Shown one piece after another: positions 12,320 to 25,600 of a DNA stretch of 64,000 bases; within the stretch, counting starts at the first letter, position 1, and every line of letters begins with the position of its first letter. The translations under genes and the position numbers were made by a program. The DNA comes from Eucalyptus grandis (lineage: Eukaryota; Streptophyta; Magnoliopsida; Myrtales; Myrtaceae): positions 11,364,559 to 11,428,558 of the forward strand of contig NC_052614.1 of the NCBI RefSeq assembly GCF_016545825.1, written 5' to 3'. The notes beneath the pieces are model-generated. The model saw only the letters and a program-made list of their open reading frames with translations, ran no database searches and had not been told where the DNA came from.

Positions 12320-14126
12320 ATGTCGTGGCAAACGTACGTGGACGAGCACTTGATGTGCGAAATCGAGGGCAACCACCTCACCTCCGCCGCCATCATCGGC
12401 TGCGACGGCAGCGTCTGGGCCCAGAGCTCCGCCTTCCCTCAGGTCCCTCCCCCCTCTCTCCTTCCGCCTTCGCGCCGCCGGGGCGTTCTTGATTCTCCCG
12501 ATTCGGGTCCGTTCCTTGTCGCGTCGTTGGGCTCGGATCGTCGATCGGGTCGAATTCTCCCGAGATCTGAGCGTCTGGGAACGGCTTTTCGTTCGTGGGT
12601 TCGCGGGTGATTCGTGTTCCCTCGCGTGAATCGATCGTGGGTTCGAGCGGTGATGGGTGGTTACGGATCTTGTTTGGTTTTCCGATGGATGATTTGAGCG
12701 ACTGATTGGCCGATCGTTTTTGTGGGTTTTACGTGGTCTGCCTGGATTCTTTACCTTTCGCCGTGTACTTTTGGGAATCGCGTTTTGGGCAAAGTGGGCT
12801 TTTAGATTTCATGAGAGAAAAGAAGAGACCCCGGTTGCTTAGATTCCATTCTCTCCCTTTATTGCTCTGATGATTTGGACATAATCGAGAGCCTGCGGAT
12901 TTGCGAAAAGCTTTGATGGGTTGTTTGCACCGTTTTAGATTTTCAATTCCTTTCCGAAATGCTTTTTGCCCATGAGGAAGTGACTGATGTTGAATTTCTC
13001 CGTTCTTTCTTTTTCGTGCAATGTCGATTCCGTGCTTAATGCCTGAGGAAATTGCTTAATTCCGTTATTTTGTGCTGTTTCCCCACCCTTTAGTTCAAGC
13101 CTGAGGAAATTGCTGCCATCATCAAAGATTTTGATGAACCAGGAACGCTTGCTCCGACGGGGCTTTTCCTGGGGGGCATGAAATATATGGTGATCCAAGG
13201 TGAGCCTGGAGCTGTTATTCGGGGGAAAAAGGTATGGCTTTCCCTTCCATCCTTTATTTACCATTGCCTTCCGTTCTTGAAAAGTTGAAGCCTTTTGCAT
13301 TCGTGTACAATGATTGTTGGGGCATTTCTATGTTCAAGGGGACCTTTTGTCTCCTGATTGAGGCATCGAGACAAATTGATGTCAAAATTAGGATGGACTG
13401 GGCACCCTGTTCCTCCTCATCTTTTGACCCAATTGAGCAACTTTTAGAGCTCTGTATTCTTGTAAATTGTGACTGTGATGTAATGTCAATGGGAAAGAGT
13501 TGTTTCTTTTCAAGAAATTGTTTTATAGCTGTATAGTCTCATACTTTTGATCAAGTGCAAACATGGTTGACAAAAAGTTCATATCAATTTCTTCTCCTCC
13601 ATTTTTTGATGTACCTTGAAAAACCTAATCAACTTGTATAGTGCTCCTTACTTTTTGGAAGAACACTGGGAGGCTTTTACCATGCCCAAACTATCTGGGG
13701 CCCCTAAACATTATGAGTTCCTTTTAAGAGGGTGTAGAGAATCACAGCATTATCAAAGACTTAGTTATTATGGTCAAGGAAATTTCGCATGCTTTAAAGA
13801 ATCAATAGATCAGCTTATTGAAGGATACTTACTTTGACTGGTCGTGATTGATATATATATATTGCATGGTGCTCTTGAAAGCAAGCTTTTGAGCATTTGA
13901 TGCTTAGGCAACCTCTGGCACTGCACTTCGGCATGTGTTCTCATTCTCTATGGTTAAATATTCTTTAAAACCATTGTGGCTTTACTTTCAGGGCCCTGGT
14001 GGTGTCACTGTCAAGAAGACCAGTCAGGCCTTGATAATTGGCATATACGATGAGCCTATGAATGCAGGCCAGTGCAACGTGATTGTAGAAAGGCTTGGTG
14101 ATTATCTACTTGATCAGGGTCTCTAG
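12320..14126 (+). CDS. Profilin (3 exons)
   Basis: Exons are 12320-12442, 13094-13231 and 13992-14126, totalling 132 codons with the stop, which gives the 131 residues usual for plant profilins. Splice sites are GT-AG and both introns fall between codons. The protein begins [15 protein letters not shown] and ends [12 protein letters not shown], the conserved N- and C-terminal helices that together form the poly-proline binding face. Exon 2 carries [18 protein letters not shown] and exon 3 carries the [19 protein letters not shown] segment involved in actin contact. Profilin is a small cytosolic protein that binds actin monomers, poly-proline proteins such as formins, and phosphoinositides, so it controls actin filament growth. 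One mild oddity is Met in GGMKYM, where most plant profilins have Thr. The gene appears intact. Confidence 0.97.
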
Positions 14127-14999
14127 ACACTTTGGTATGTCCTGTTATTTGTTGGATCCCTGTTGCTTGTTGCAGCCTTTCATCTAGCAATTGCTTACTT
14201 GGATTGTGATTGCAGTGATAAGAATACTCATGTAATTTGAAAGTTCTATGTGCACTCTAGAAGTTTGCTGTTTAAGAGTTGATTTCTATGGTGTCTTATG
14301 ATTGTCTCTGTATTGATCTGAATTGATTGGATGTAATTGCGAAAGTTTACTTGGTTGATGTATCTAAAAGAACTGGTCATTTCATATACTCTGTTCCCTG
14401 GGGTGTCTCAGTTGATGGTGCAGGGACCAGGCAGAGACGTCTTTGCCTAAACTTACTCTTTCAAGGTTAAATCAGAGGGGGATCAACATCCATTGAAAGA
14501 GGCCATACAACTTTCATCGGATGGTAATAGGTCCCCCCTCGTTTTAAGACATGCATATGTAAATCGCACTTGTTAATTTATTCTTTTTTTTTGGAACTAC
14601 ACTTGTTAATTTATTCAGGAGGTAGGAAAAGTATGAAATCGAATTGTTTTGAGAATCTACTTGCTTGTTGAGGGTGAGGCTAATTATCGCACGTGGTTCT
14701 TTTAGTACTTCCAATCGGTAAGGAAACAAACACTTGCCATTTCAACTAGGGCGACAATCCATATTGTATTATTAATTCGTCTGTTTTACTAAATATCTCA
14801 CTCTTTTAAGTATTATGATAAAAGGGTTGGGTATTATGAAAGTCTCAAGGGAAATCCGGCCACTCTCATGTTAAACATGTTCATGTCATGTTATCCTGGA
14901 CTTCTCTCTGTTGGTCTTTTAGAAGTTGTCTTCAAGTCAAGAATTATCGTCCGTGTATTTCTTGCCAAAACACCATCTATGGGATTCTGATTAGGATTA

Positions 15000-15970
15000 C
15001 AACGTAAGTCCTGTTTGGTTTAGTTTTCCCAATGGGCTTTGAGTCCAAAATCCTTTAGAAAAAACATAAGGTGTTTGGCAAGTGCTTTTGGGTCCTTATT
15101 AGCCAAATGCCAGCATTCAGAATGTTGAAAACCTAAAGCAATAAGGGACATGTTTTGGGCTTTCAGCATTTTCGAGATGCTATTGTGAGGGTTTAATGAT
15201 AATTTTTCTTTTCAATATTGCCATCACTGAGAATTATGTCTTCCACTTTTGCCCTAAAAATCACTGTTCGTCTTCTTCCTTGAGCTTGCTAGTTTGTAGT
15301 TGAGGTGAGGTCCGGGTCAAGGTCGTCGTCATCGAGGTCAAGGGTTGCGCGTGCTGTTGAGCCACTCACTGGAGTTGCTGTGGTTTGAGGTTGAGGTCGA
15401 GGGCCTAGTGACTCAGATCTGGCTTTTAACCTCGACCCCTGACCACGGTTGTGTGACCTTGGTGTGGCGCATCCTTCGCGTTGGCATCCTTGGTGAGCGT
15501 TGCTAGGTTGTGGACAGTCAAAAGGCTTAGATGGTCTGTGAGATTGGTCGCCACTGCTGAAGCTCTGATGTTGCAATGTCCAAATCAAAAACCCTAGAAT
15601 CCATGAGATTGGTCTCTGATGAAGCCTCTGCAACTTGTTAGATAGTGCTACCCTAAGGGTTGCCTCACTTGAGTTCGCGTGACCTTGGCTGACAGTTGCC
15701 CTCGGATCTTGTTGATGCTCGCTTGAGGTTGACACCGGTGAAGCTCCGCTCAATCCTAGCCTTTGCCGATGCTTGCGCCTTTGTTTTTTCCTTTTTCTTT
15801 TTTCCTTCCTTTTTCTTTTCACTTCGAAGTTGCTCTATAAAATAAACACCAAATAAGTACCAAACGCTATTGTTTTCACCAAATGCTCTTTCATTCAGAG
15901 ATATTTGGGGAAATCATTTCTCCAAAAGTTGAATCAAATGGACTTAGGTTTTTGGGTTAGCATACATTTT
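15000..15970. mobile_element. Foldback-like element with GC-richer core
   Basis: The left end (TCCTGTTTGGTTTAG near 15008) and the right end, read in reverse complement (CATTTGATTCAACTTTTGG near 15940 and GCATTTGGTGAAAACAATAG near 15880), form loosely matching inverted flanks. The core (15290-15780) is rich in GAGGTC, CTTGAG and GGTTGAGG words and keeps a 177-codon open frame on the minus strand with no known domain; I read that frame as a by-product of composition. Confidence 0.4.
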
Positions 15971-16754
15971 TCAGTGTGGTATCACCAAACCACCTAGATT
16001 AAGTCGCTCAAACGATTGTTTTCTCATAATGGTTATTATATTATTCACCGTAGCACTTAATGAACTTGCTCTCCTGGCCATGGAAGTCAGAAAATGTTTT
16101 GCGTAGGCTCGATCTGCGTCGGCAAGAGACTGGTTAATCAATCAGAATATTCTGTAGATTACTGACCCAAAAAAAAAAAAATCAGAATATTCTGTAGATG
16201 GTGTTTGGATCTAAACCTACAGTCTGTCCATAAATCTCTTTTACATAAGATTCACACCAGGCGGGAAGGCGAGTTAATTACTCAGTCCGCACGGTCACCA
16301 AGAGCCCTAAATCCTTGAAGAAGATGGCTAATATTCGGTGCACGGGCATTGTTTTGACAATTCGGACCGGACTAGCGTGCTCAACTGGCCTAACCAAACG
16401 CAGTCTGATTTGTCGGCCCTTTCGCTGTCAAATTTGGGCCGGTTTGGTTCCGTCCAATTGCGGTCATTGGAGAATACGTTCTGGTCTCTATTATGGTTTT
16501 GAATACGCTAGTACACGGTACTGGGACCCAGACTTTCTCTCCTCTTTTCTCCTCCTTTTCCATTTCTCTCCTCTTTTATTTTCTCTCCCCACTTCTCTGT
16601 TTCGTCTTATGAAAGAAAGTACATTTTAATGCACTTAGGGTTCTCGACGAAACAAGATACTATATGAAATCAGGCTTTGTCCTAACAGAATATCCGCAAG
16701 TTTTATAATTTTTTGTTAGTCGCCTTTGTGTAGATGACATAGTTCAATTCACTT

Positions 16755-17910
16755 AAAGTCTATTTGATAATTAGTCAAATAGTGTCCGATTCTATTCTTT
16801 TATTTTGTTTAGTATTTTTTTTTTATTTCTAAGAACAAATTTAAGAAGTAAAAAAATTATTCTTTTATTCCTGAGAATAACCCAAGAGTTAAGCATTTTC
16901 TTTTTTTTTTCTTTTTCTCTCTCTTTTCTTTTCTTCTTTTCCCTTTCTTCTTCTTTCTCTAGTCGATTGTTGGTTTTGGCGATGGTCAGCAACCAACCAG
17001 ACATGGGCCAGTTATCTCGCCAAAGCCTTGTCAGCCCTCGGAAAGGCCAAGGCTTGTGTCACGCAGTCACTGGCGAGGCTCACCCTCACCTAGCCACCGT
17101 GAGATCGGCCTTGCTTGAGGTTAGAGTTGCCTAGCCATGGGGAGGCAAAGGTTGCGCAGCTGGGAGTGAGGACTTGGCCTCATCCATCCACCGATAAGGC
17201 TTGAGCTAATGAGGCTCTCTTGAGGTCGACGATCAGCAAAAGGTAGAAGAAGAAGAAGAAGAGGAAGAAGAAGAAGAAAAAAAAGGAGGAGGAGGAGAAG
17301 AAAGGACAAAAAGAAAAAAAAAAAGGGAAAAATGTAATAAAGTTATTAAAAAATCAAAAGAAATTCAAAGTCATAAAATATTTGACGGAAGAATGGGAGA
17401 TCCTTTTGAACAACCTGTTATAATAGGAAAGCCTTATATCTTGAAATTAATTCATCAAGTTGATGATAAAATACACAAACGTTCCAATGGACATTATGCA
17501 TTTGTTACACAACAACCCCTTAGAGGAAGGGCCAAGCAAGGGGGACAATGAGTAGGAGAAATGGAGGTTTGGGCTCTCGAGGGGTTTGGTGTTACTCATA
17601 TTTTACAAGAGATGCTTACTTATAAATCGGATCATATTAGAGCTCGTCAAGAAGTACTTGGTACTGCAATCATTGGGGGAAAAATACCTAAACCTAAAGA
17701 TGCTCCAGAATCTTTTCGATTGCTCGTTTGAGTGAGAATTTCACCAAACGCCATTCTATTATGGGGATATAAATTTTGTACAGTTATCAAATCCATTTGA
17801 ATGCTTTAAAACTCGTGAAGGAATATAATTAGAAAAAAAATCATTATCGAGTAAAAATTATGTCTAGGAATAGAATGATTACTAAATACATTCTTATATT
17901 AAACTTCTTG
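16755..17910. mobile_element. Foldback-like element interrupted by plastid DNA
   Basis: The left terminus (CCGATTCTATTC near 16786) is mirrored by the right terminus, whose reverse complement reads AGTAATCATTCTATTCCTAG near 17864-17884. The core (16975-17240) has GGCGAGGCT and CTTGAGGTC words as in the other elements of this style. The right arm (TATAAATTTTGTACAGTTATC near 17769) resembles the right arm of the 11.5-12.1 kb element. A plastid rpoB fragment separates the core from the right arm. The boundaries are approximate. Confidence 0.45.
17378..17737 (+). pseudogene. rpoB: Plastid rpoB fragment in the nucleus (NUPT)
   Basis: Reading from 17378 gives the C-terminal region of the plastid RNA polymerase beta subunit: [19 protein letters not shown], then [54 protein letters not shown] and [10 protein letters not shown]. 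The frame is broken by two TGA codons, one after AKQGGQ (near 17550) and one after RLLV (17729-17731). Both sit where plastid rpoB has Arg, consistent with CGA becoming TGA by C-to-T change, the usual decay of methylated nuclear DNA. There is no start codon or plastid promoter, so this is a non-functional transfer from the plastid. It is inserted in a foldback-like repeat. Confidence 0.93.
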
Positions 17911-19144
17911 TGAGGATTGGAGGAAGTAATTTATGCAACCCAAAACTATAGAATTACTGGACATGACTTTGATGTCCTATCGGTTGTGTTTGTGTCGGTT
18001 TGCCTAATAATTAATCAAGAGGTTCGCTTTCAAGTTCAAAGTGTGTTAATTAACATCGACCTATGTGGCCTTCTTTATAAGTAATATTGTTATAAGCTCA
18101 TGGATTACATTTACTTATTCGATGGTAACAATTTGAATTCCATCTGACGATTCAATTCTGGGCAGCTGGTGCCCAAAAAAGCAGAAAAGAGAAATAAATG
18201 ATACAATCCAAAAGTCCTTTTCAGGATGAAGAATCATAATTTTAGGTGAAGGTTGCACAATTCCTATTTGAAAAAGACACGTCCATTGATCTTATCTTAT
18301 CATTTATGGATCCGTAGGTGCAGTCATATCTGGGCCTCCTTTCTTTGTCAATCAGCACTCATCAATCCTTTCAAAACCATATGTACGGAACGAAAAGAAA
18401 CATCAACGTGGCAAAACCATGTCTCGACCAAGAATTTGGCTTATAATTCACAACAACATTAATTCCCGGACTCCTCTCGAACCAGAATGAATCATGTTAC
18501 GCATCACTCGTTAACTCCTCCTAACAAATACAGTCGTTGCGTAAACTATCATAACGTTATCAACAGTTGTTATGTTGTTAGGTACCCAAGTTTTAAATAT
18601 TCGAGTTTTGCGGATCGATCTATTCGTTGATAAATTAGGGACTTCAACCATTTTCTCAATCGGTCATTATTTTTGCGGTTTCGCGAGGGAAGAAGGTGTC
18701 CCCCCTTATCCAGAAGGAGTACGGCTTTCTTTATTGCGTGCGATGAAATTTCGATGCTGACTGACTGGACGCTCATGAGGAGATGGATTTGGTTTGAAAG
18801 CACCGATCTCCCAACCGCAAGTGGCCACGATCCTAATGATGTCTTCGGGTCGCATTTAGATTCCCCCACGGGAGACATTATCGATGCTGATTTTACCTAA
18901 CTGGCCACCCATCCATAATCTTTTCCTTGCCGGCAACCTTTTCGATAGCGACGCTCCCGTTCGGTTTTTGATGAGGATTGACATCTAATGAGCTTCTATC
19001 CTAGATTCCATGTGCATCTACCTTGCTCTTGCTTATCTGGTGCCGAATTGACAGATGCCAAAAAATGCTTATCGTGTCATTATTATTGATGGAATGATTA
19101 GCATAAAAAAATAGATATATCGTACTCACCATCAAATAGATTAG

Positions 19145-19570
19145 AGGTGATTGGTTTCCGATTCGGTCTAGTCCCACTCCAGAACCAAATTGGAGGGACC
19201 CTTTCTCAATTTTCAACATTGGGGACTAGACCGAAGGTTTTTGGGATTTGGCCAAAGTTCGGTTGTCCACTAATCTAGTGGAATTGGTTGAGTGTAAATG
19301 AGAGAATGCTTCGAACTCCATGAGAGGTGAAGGAGACTCAAAGAAAGGGAGAGATTGAAAGAGGAGAATATGCTTGAACATTGTGGGTTGAAAGAGAAAG
19401 ACCGAAAGAGGAAATGAGGCATGCATGAGACATTTAAAAACTAAAAATACATAAATTGGTCTTGGCGATCCGATTCCCCCCTTGGAACTAGAAACCAGAC
19501 CCAACCTGCCAGTTTAGTCCAACCAGGGCGATTCTTGCTTCGATTGGTTCATTTTACTCACCCTTGCGAT
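19145..19570. repeat. Possible foldback repeat
   Basis: The left part (GATTCGGTCTAGTCCCACTCC, about 19160-19180) and the right part read in reverse (CTGGTTTCTAGTTCCAAGG near 19483-19501) resemble each other loosely, and the reverse complement of 19505-19550 (CCTGGTTGGACTAAAC) echoes the left arm. Evidence is weak, with no clear target duplication. Confidence 0.3.
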
Positions 19571-21897
19571 AGACTATGCTTGTCCCCCAAGAGAAGAATT
19601 GTGTGAGGATGGAATGGGGTAAAAAGTATGGGAAGATTCATTATGTTATGTCCAGATTTTGTTTGGTTAAACACAGGATATGATTGTCCTGGACCTTATT
19701 CGAACTTATTCCGATCCAGAAGTCTCTAAAAATGCTGGATGGGATAATTTTTATCAAGTCCGACGCTTTGTTTGGAGGACAAAACACGCCCTTCCCAACC
19801 ATTTAGCTTTGCGATTAAATTATCATTCTTTCTTTTCTTTTCCTTCTTTACTTTCTTGAATAGGACACAGATCGTTGTCGATGGTTCATATAAGCAAAGG
19901 AAGGGTATGAAAATGCATCCATAACTCAGAGAACTATAATGAGTTAGGTCATGACGGGACACAAATATATATAAAAACCATGATCCAAAGTCCATATCCA
20001 AAGACTCCAAAAACTATGTGCCTTTGACAAAAAGAGGTAGAATTTGTATCTAACGCAAACATCGATCCTCAGGCAACGAATTGCGATCTTTGGACCTATC
20101 GGTGCGGTTGCATTTTGAAGTGAAATCTCTAGGGCCTTGATAACCCTAAGTAACATGCGATTCCTAGAGATTGCCTCAGTAAATTGGTTTATAAATGGAC
20201 GATGCCATTCATCTCGGGCAGGTGAAGCCGTGGAAATGATGGCCGAGCCCTCGACCTATATCAAAGGACATAATTTAAGGATGTAGCATAATGTAATTTT
20301 GGAGCCCCACGAATAATTTTCAACACTGTTCATACGACTTTACTTGAGTATGCTTTTCGGAATTAAAAGTTTTGGACTTGATTGCATTGACTATAGCTTT
20401 GAAGGCTCCCGATGCATTTTTTCCATTTTTCCCAATGGAGTTCTCTTTCGGAAAGACGATCATAAGCCCATTGAACATCATACACGTTTGAAGTAGATTG
20501 TAATATTATGGGCATTGATCAAGAAAAGTTATTTGGGAAGGTGATGACATTAGTTGATCATCAATGACATTTATTGGGTCCTTAAAAGAGTATCACTTGC
20601 CAATGGTTATTTTCATTCATATCAAGGATCATCACATACCCAAAAAAAGAAAAAGAAAAATGATATCAAGGATCATCTAGTGAATAATTATGTGAATAGT
20701 AATTTTGATTGCACCCCAAGAGTCATATAATACGAAAAAGTCTAACTTGTTGACCGTCGAGTTGATTACATCTTAAAATCACATATTGAAGGAAAAAAAA
20801 TGCGATTCTTAATTGATTTTGAATATTAGAGTTCTCATTCTAAGACATCGACGTAAAGTTATTAAATTTTTCACACTATTTTATTAAGAGAGTTTTGTAA
20901 AGACTTTGTTGTATCTCGAGAGTGTCTTGCTTTTTGTTTCTCTCTCATCCTAGTAAAGACAATAACAACCACGTTTCAGAAAGTGACATGCACACCTCAA
21001 TGCCTGTTGTTTTTAAGCCATGTTCTCTAACAATGCAGCCCCACGAAGCCATTGACTTCAGACCTTTGGCCTATGCTGAGGGTCCTGATGCGTTACAGTT
21101 GGCATGTAGTCGATGGAATTCATACAAGCGATCTCCAATTACGAGTCGGAAATTTCTCGACACCCCCGACTATCTACGCCAATATATATATATTTACCGA
21201 AAGATAAACATTTCATTGCTAACCCACAAAAGGGCACCATTAGTTGGAAAGTCCAAACATAAAATAGAAATTAAAGGTTGAAGAGGAAAAGAAACCCAAT
21301 TAGAAGGAAGAGAGTTTTCTCGGTGGGATTTAGCGACCCAATCTACGCCGATATTGAGGAGATTAAAAAAATTAGATTAAGAGTGATTTTCTGGGGGTAC
21401 ATGGGAAAACGAAAATTATGCTTGTGAATACTGTCTTGTCTTTGCGGGGCAAAGCAAGCAAAAGATGCGATGGAAAGCGACCTAAGTTTCCCACGATACG
21501 CACGCACAAAAAAAGAGAGAAAAAAGAGAAATGGTGACTCAGATGCGGATGTGTTCCGGGACTCAGGCCTTATCCTCTTTTCCTTGTAGTGCGAGCAAAA
21601 AACCGAAACGCCGGATTCGGAAATAAATTAAAGGAGAAAAGGCCTCAATCCGTAAGGAGGCGATGATGACAAATCATCAGGATAAAGCCACGAACGAATA
21701 AAATAGTCAAGTGCTATCCGATGCACCCTCCTGTCTTTCCATATATATATGTTTCTCGTTCTGCTTGCATGATTTGAATTTGTATAAATCGGTTCTGAGC
21801 TTCCCCCGGAGAGGACCCAGTAATCATTTTCTTGATTTGCAGAGATCAGAGCTTTCTTCTTCTTCTTCTTCTTCTTCTGTCTTCTGGGTTCTTGGTG

Positions 21898-22603
21898 ATG
21901 ACCAGGACGAAGATGGGTGGAGAAAACCGGAGCTCAGCGGACGTGGATGATCCGGAGCTTGTTGATGCGGGCAGAGGCGGTGGTGGCGGAGGCGGCGGGG
22001 AGTGTTGTGAGTCTGAATCCTCCATGGAAGACTCTATGGTGTCCGATGAGTCGTCATCGTGTTCGTCGTCGGAATTGGCGGAGGATGCATCGTCCTCTGC
22101 GTTGTGTTCTTCTTCTTCTTCTTCCTCCTCCTCATCTGCCTCTTTGTCAAATTGCCGTGGGCCTCTGTATGAACTGTCTGAGCTCATGACTCATCTCCCT
22201 ATCAAGTGAGCAAGCTTCTCTTCTTGGAGTGTAGATACCATCTCTGCAATTCGTTTCGCGGGATAATAACCCTTTTCATCGTTGATCATTTTGCAGGAGA
22301 GGGCTTTCCAAGTTTTACCAAGGGAAGTGCCAATCGTTCACGTCCCTGGCCAGAGTCCAGAGCATCGAAGACCTCGTGAAGAAAGACAATCCTTACAGAA
22401 AGAGGTTGAAAACGTGCGAGAGCTTCGCAGGAGCATTGGACAAGCATAGCCAAAAGGCATACAGCCCGAGGCCTACAATATCAAAGAAGGGCTCGGTTTC
22501 GAAGGGTTCGTCTTCGTCTTCTTCTTCACTGAGCAAGAGAGGCGCTTCTGTGGCTAGTCTTGCCGTGAATCCTAGCTCCCTGGTCAAGACCTTCCATTGT
22601 TAA
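21898..22603 (+). CDS. OXIDATIVE STRESS 3 (OXS3)-like protein (2 exons)
   Basis: Exons are 21898-22205 and 22297-22603, 205 codons with the stop; the single 91-bp intron is GT-AG and splits a Lys codon. The Met at 21898 (MTRTKMGGENR) is used; a second in-frame Met at 21913 (MGGENR) is equally possible. The protein has an acidic and Gly-rich N-terminal part, two long Ser tracts, then the conserved core LYELSELMTHLPIKRGLSKF followed by YQGKCQSFTSLARVQSIEDL and VKKDNPYRKRLK. That core, spanning the intron, is the signature of OXS3 and its relatives, plant nuclear proteins tied to tolerance of cadmium and oxidative stress, with a proposed link to chromatin or acetyltransferase function. The rest is low-complexity and probably disordered. 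The family assignment is firm, the biochemical role is not. Confidence 0.9.
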
Positions 22604-25600
22604 AAAACTCTTGCCAGGGACAGGATCCTAGAACTTGTTAGGAAAGAAAATGTGAAGTTTGTTCTGTTTTTTGTGGACAGATTCATTGACTACTCTATGA
22701 AGAGATTTTGCTGTCTTCTGCTTCAAAGTCTGTAATTTCGAGGGAAGCTTTCAGATTTCCATTATCTCAGCGAGTTGAATGACAGTCTAACATTGATGTG
22801 CCATAACTCATGAATTGCGAGATCTCGCCGGGCTCGTTCATCACAGTGATCGAGCAAATGACAGATTCTTGGGGTAATTCCCAGGTTATTATACGTTATC
22901 CAAGATGTGGAATCAAGAAAACCTGTCGAGCATCTACTTTTTTAGGTGGGTTTGAAAGATTGTTTATGCCAGAAATGATCAATCATGGGACAGTCAAAAG
23001 GCTGTACCAAAGTATTGATTCTAAGGTGTTGCGATGCCCATAAGAGGAAAATGTGTCGACCTTTTGGATCCAACGGTCTGATTTTTCAATTCAACGGAGG
23101 CAATGAAGTAGCTTCTCCAGAAAATCTTAAACTCAACAAAACACAAAAGTAAAGTTTCATCTGCCGAACATGTGTCGATCTTACGAAAGGGATCGGCTCA
23201 GGAGAACATTTTTGGATTTCCACATCATGAAATCCGTTGCTTCACATTGTATTGTTCTATCGGTTTCTCCAACTGATCGGATAATCAGCAAAATATGGCA
23301 AAACTGAAGCGTGGTCACACAAACAGCTGCGCTTATGAGTCATAATCAACTTATGTTTTCAGCTAGAAATTTAAGTATACAGCTCCGCTTCAGGAAAGAG
23401 ATTGAAGTATGAACTTAAAATCTTGTAATAGCAGGTGATTAAAATTAACCTTGTTCGAGCTATCACCATAGAACAGCTCACAAGATTTCCTAATGGAAGA
23501 TATCACAGACCGTAATAAGATTGGGACACTTGACTAACGAGAACGAAGCTACATACACCGGCCCATGAAGATTCCATTCAAATAAAACTCGACCTGTGAA
23601 TAATGAGATGAGGTTGATACTTAGTATCATGTCATCCGACCAACCGCAAAATATTTAGATTATCAAGCAAATTGAAATAATTAAGTTTAATATTCAGAAA
23701 GTTACCCACACGACGAGTTACTAACCAGGAGACACACCCACAGACTCTGCCCACGGATACAGAAAAGGATTCTCATTTAACCTCTAAAAGGTTACCCAAC
23801 TGAATGCCAAACAAAATAAAGACTACATCTGGATGACGTTCTATTTTGGAGCAAAAGGCATAACAAAGACCGCACCAGTTAAAGATTGGACGCACAAGAA
23901 CTTAGACAATTCATACTCGCAAGGCCAGTTTCATGCATATCTTCCAGTTCCAGAAACTCTCAACCAGGGAATGCGTCGAAGTCGAACTGCAAAGCACAAG
24001 TCAAGAGTAAAAGTAAGCAAAGATAATGTCTAAAGAACTATTGAGATCTCCATGAGTCAAAGGCTTGAGCTTGTAAACAAAATGCTACCCACATTTCGTT
24101 GGTTAATATTTCTGTTACACTGAAGCCATTTATTTTTCCTTGGACTAAAGTGTGAGTAGTGGTTTTGAATGTGAAGTCAAATTGGAAACCTAGAGATCTG
24201 GTGCTACACACAGATGTCACATTGGACTTTGCAATCAATTGGTTTACGTACTTCAGCATTTTTCTTTTCAGATTCAGCATGCCTAAGGCAAAACTGCAGG
24301 GAAAAAGCACCGATGAGTGTCATCTATCTATTGTTATGTAGATGAGGATATCTTCCAGTCATCATCGCAAGTGAGAACAAGTGACAACGAAATGTTGCTG
24401 AAAAGAGTCAGATGGGCTGGGCGGAGCATAAAGGAGCTGGCAGCGAAAAACAAGGAAAAATGTCATGTACTGGAGGGCCTTCTTCCGAACGGAAACTTTA
24501 GAGGTTCAAAAAATTTGCAGCCTAAAGAGATTTGATGGGTAATATATCAGGGAAAATTCCCAAAAACTCATTTAAATATGGCATACATACTAAAAAGATG
24601 CTCTTTTAGAGAGTTCTATCAAAATCCTTTATAGTACAACAAGTGTTATTCGATTTACTCTGACAAGAAAAACTCTTGTCGAAGAGCTAAATAATTTCTA
24701 GGGGGTGAGATTCGCTTCAGTGTTTTACTCCAGGAGAAGAAAAATTTCTTCCTTTGTAACCAAAGCCGCGAGAAATAGGCATCACATAACGAACGCTAAA
24801 ATGGAAATTACTGTTAGAAGGATGTCATTGTACTTAAAACTTGTCACTGCGTAAAATCCGCCTTCATATCCGATGCTACCACTGTTCTGATTCAGCAAGC
24901 GGCATCAAACCCTTCCTTCTGCAGATCCCTTTTGCTTTTTCCCCCCTTGTTGATAACACGGAGTACAAGCAAAGCACCCTTTTTATGTGCATTGGGCAAG
25001 GCTTCCCTTATGGGGTACTGGGCAAGACCCCGAGGTTTATATGAACGGGTGAAGCTGTGATTTTAACACAGGAGCCGTTCAATTCAAACCAAGTGCTTAA
25101 TCAAAAGCTAGAGGTGAACTAGGAACTATAGCGTGCAAGCAAAGTCGAAATGAAAGCGCTAGAGTACAACTGTGATGAGGACGGTATCAAATGGGGCACA
25201 ACACCCACAGAGAAGTGGGGGCATCGAAGAAAGAATTAAATGGAGACAGTCCACGCCGTCAACATCAGAACCGTGCTACAACTGCATTATGCATGTACAG
25301 ATGGATGAGCCTCGGTGGAGGTGCAAGATCGTCAGAGCCGATACCGTCGGAAACAGAAAGCTTCCACATCGAAGTGGGCCTATTGCTGCGGTAGCAGTCC
25401 CGGCACATGGTCCGCTCATGAACTGTCCTGTTGTTTCAATTAGCTCCCTCCAGAAAGGGCCACGCTTTCGGGTATTTGTTCCCTCCTGGTACAAGTAAAT
25501 GAACCTGTGTCTGGACCAAATTTAACTCAGTAAAATTTGGGGTTGTGAAATGATGCTAGCCCCTACTAGGCTTGTCCGCACTTCATCAGTGTCTTCTTCT

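Larger units (their letters stand above)
14127..21897. other. Gene-free interval between profilin and the OXS3-like gene
   Basis: Contains the profilin 3' UTR, two larger foldback-like elements, a plastid rpoB insertion, a possible further foldback repeat near 19.15-19.57 kb and AT-rich sequence. The short open frames around 16.3, 18.3-18.9, 19.9 and 20.9-21.3 kb show no domain that I recognise. The final 200 bases before 21898 are likely the promoter and 5' UTR of the OXS3-like gene, including a (TTC)n run at about 21856-21880. Confidence 0.5.

Noticed and set aside
13616..13837. 73-codon plus frame between profilin exons 2 and 3
   Set aside because: Lies wholly inside the profilin intron and has no recognisable domain.
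15289..15822. 177-codon minus-strand frame ending in Lys/Arg runs
   Set aside because: Falls in the GC-rich core of a foldback-like element; low complexity, no domain, no sign of splicing.
18570..18900. Overlapping frames on both strands near 18.6-18.9 kb that stay open for about 100 codons
   Set aside because: No recognisable motif; I briefly considered plastid origin but found no matching plastid gene.
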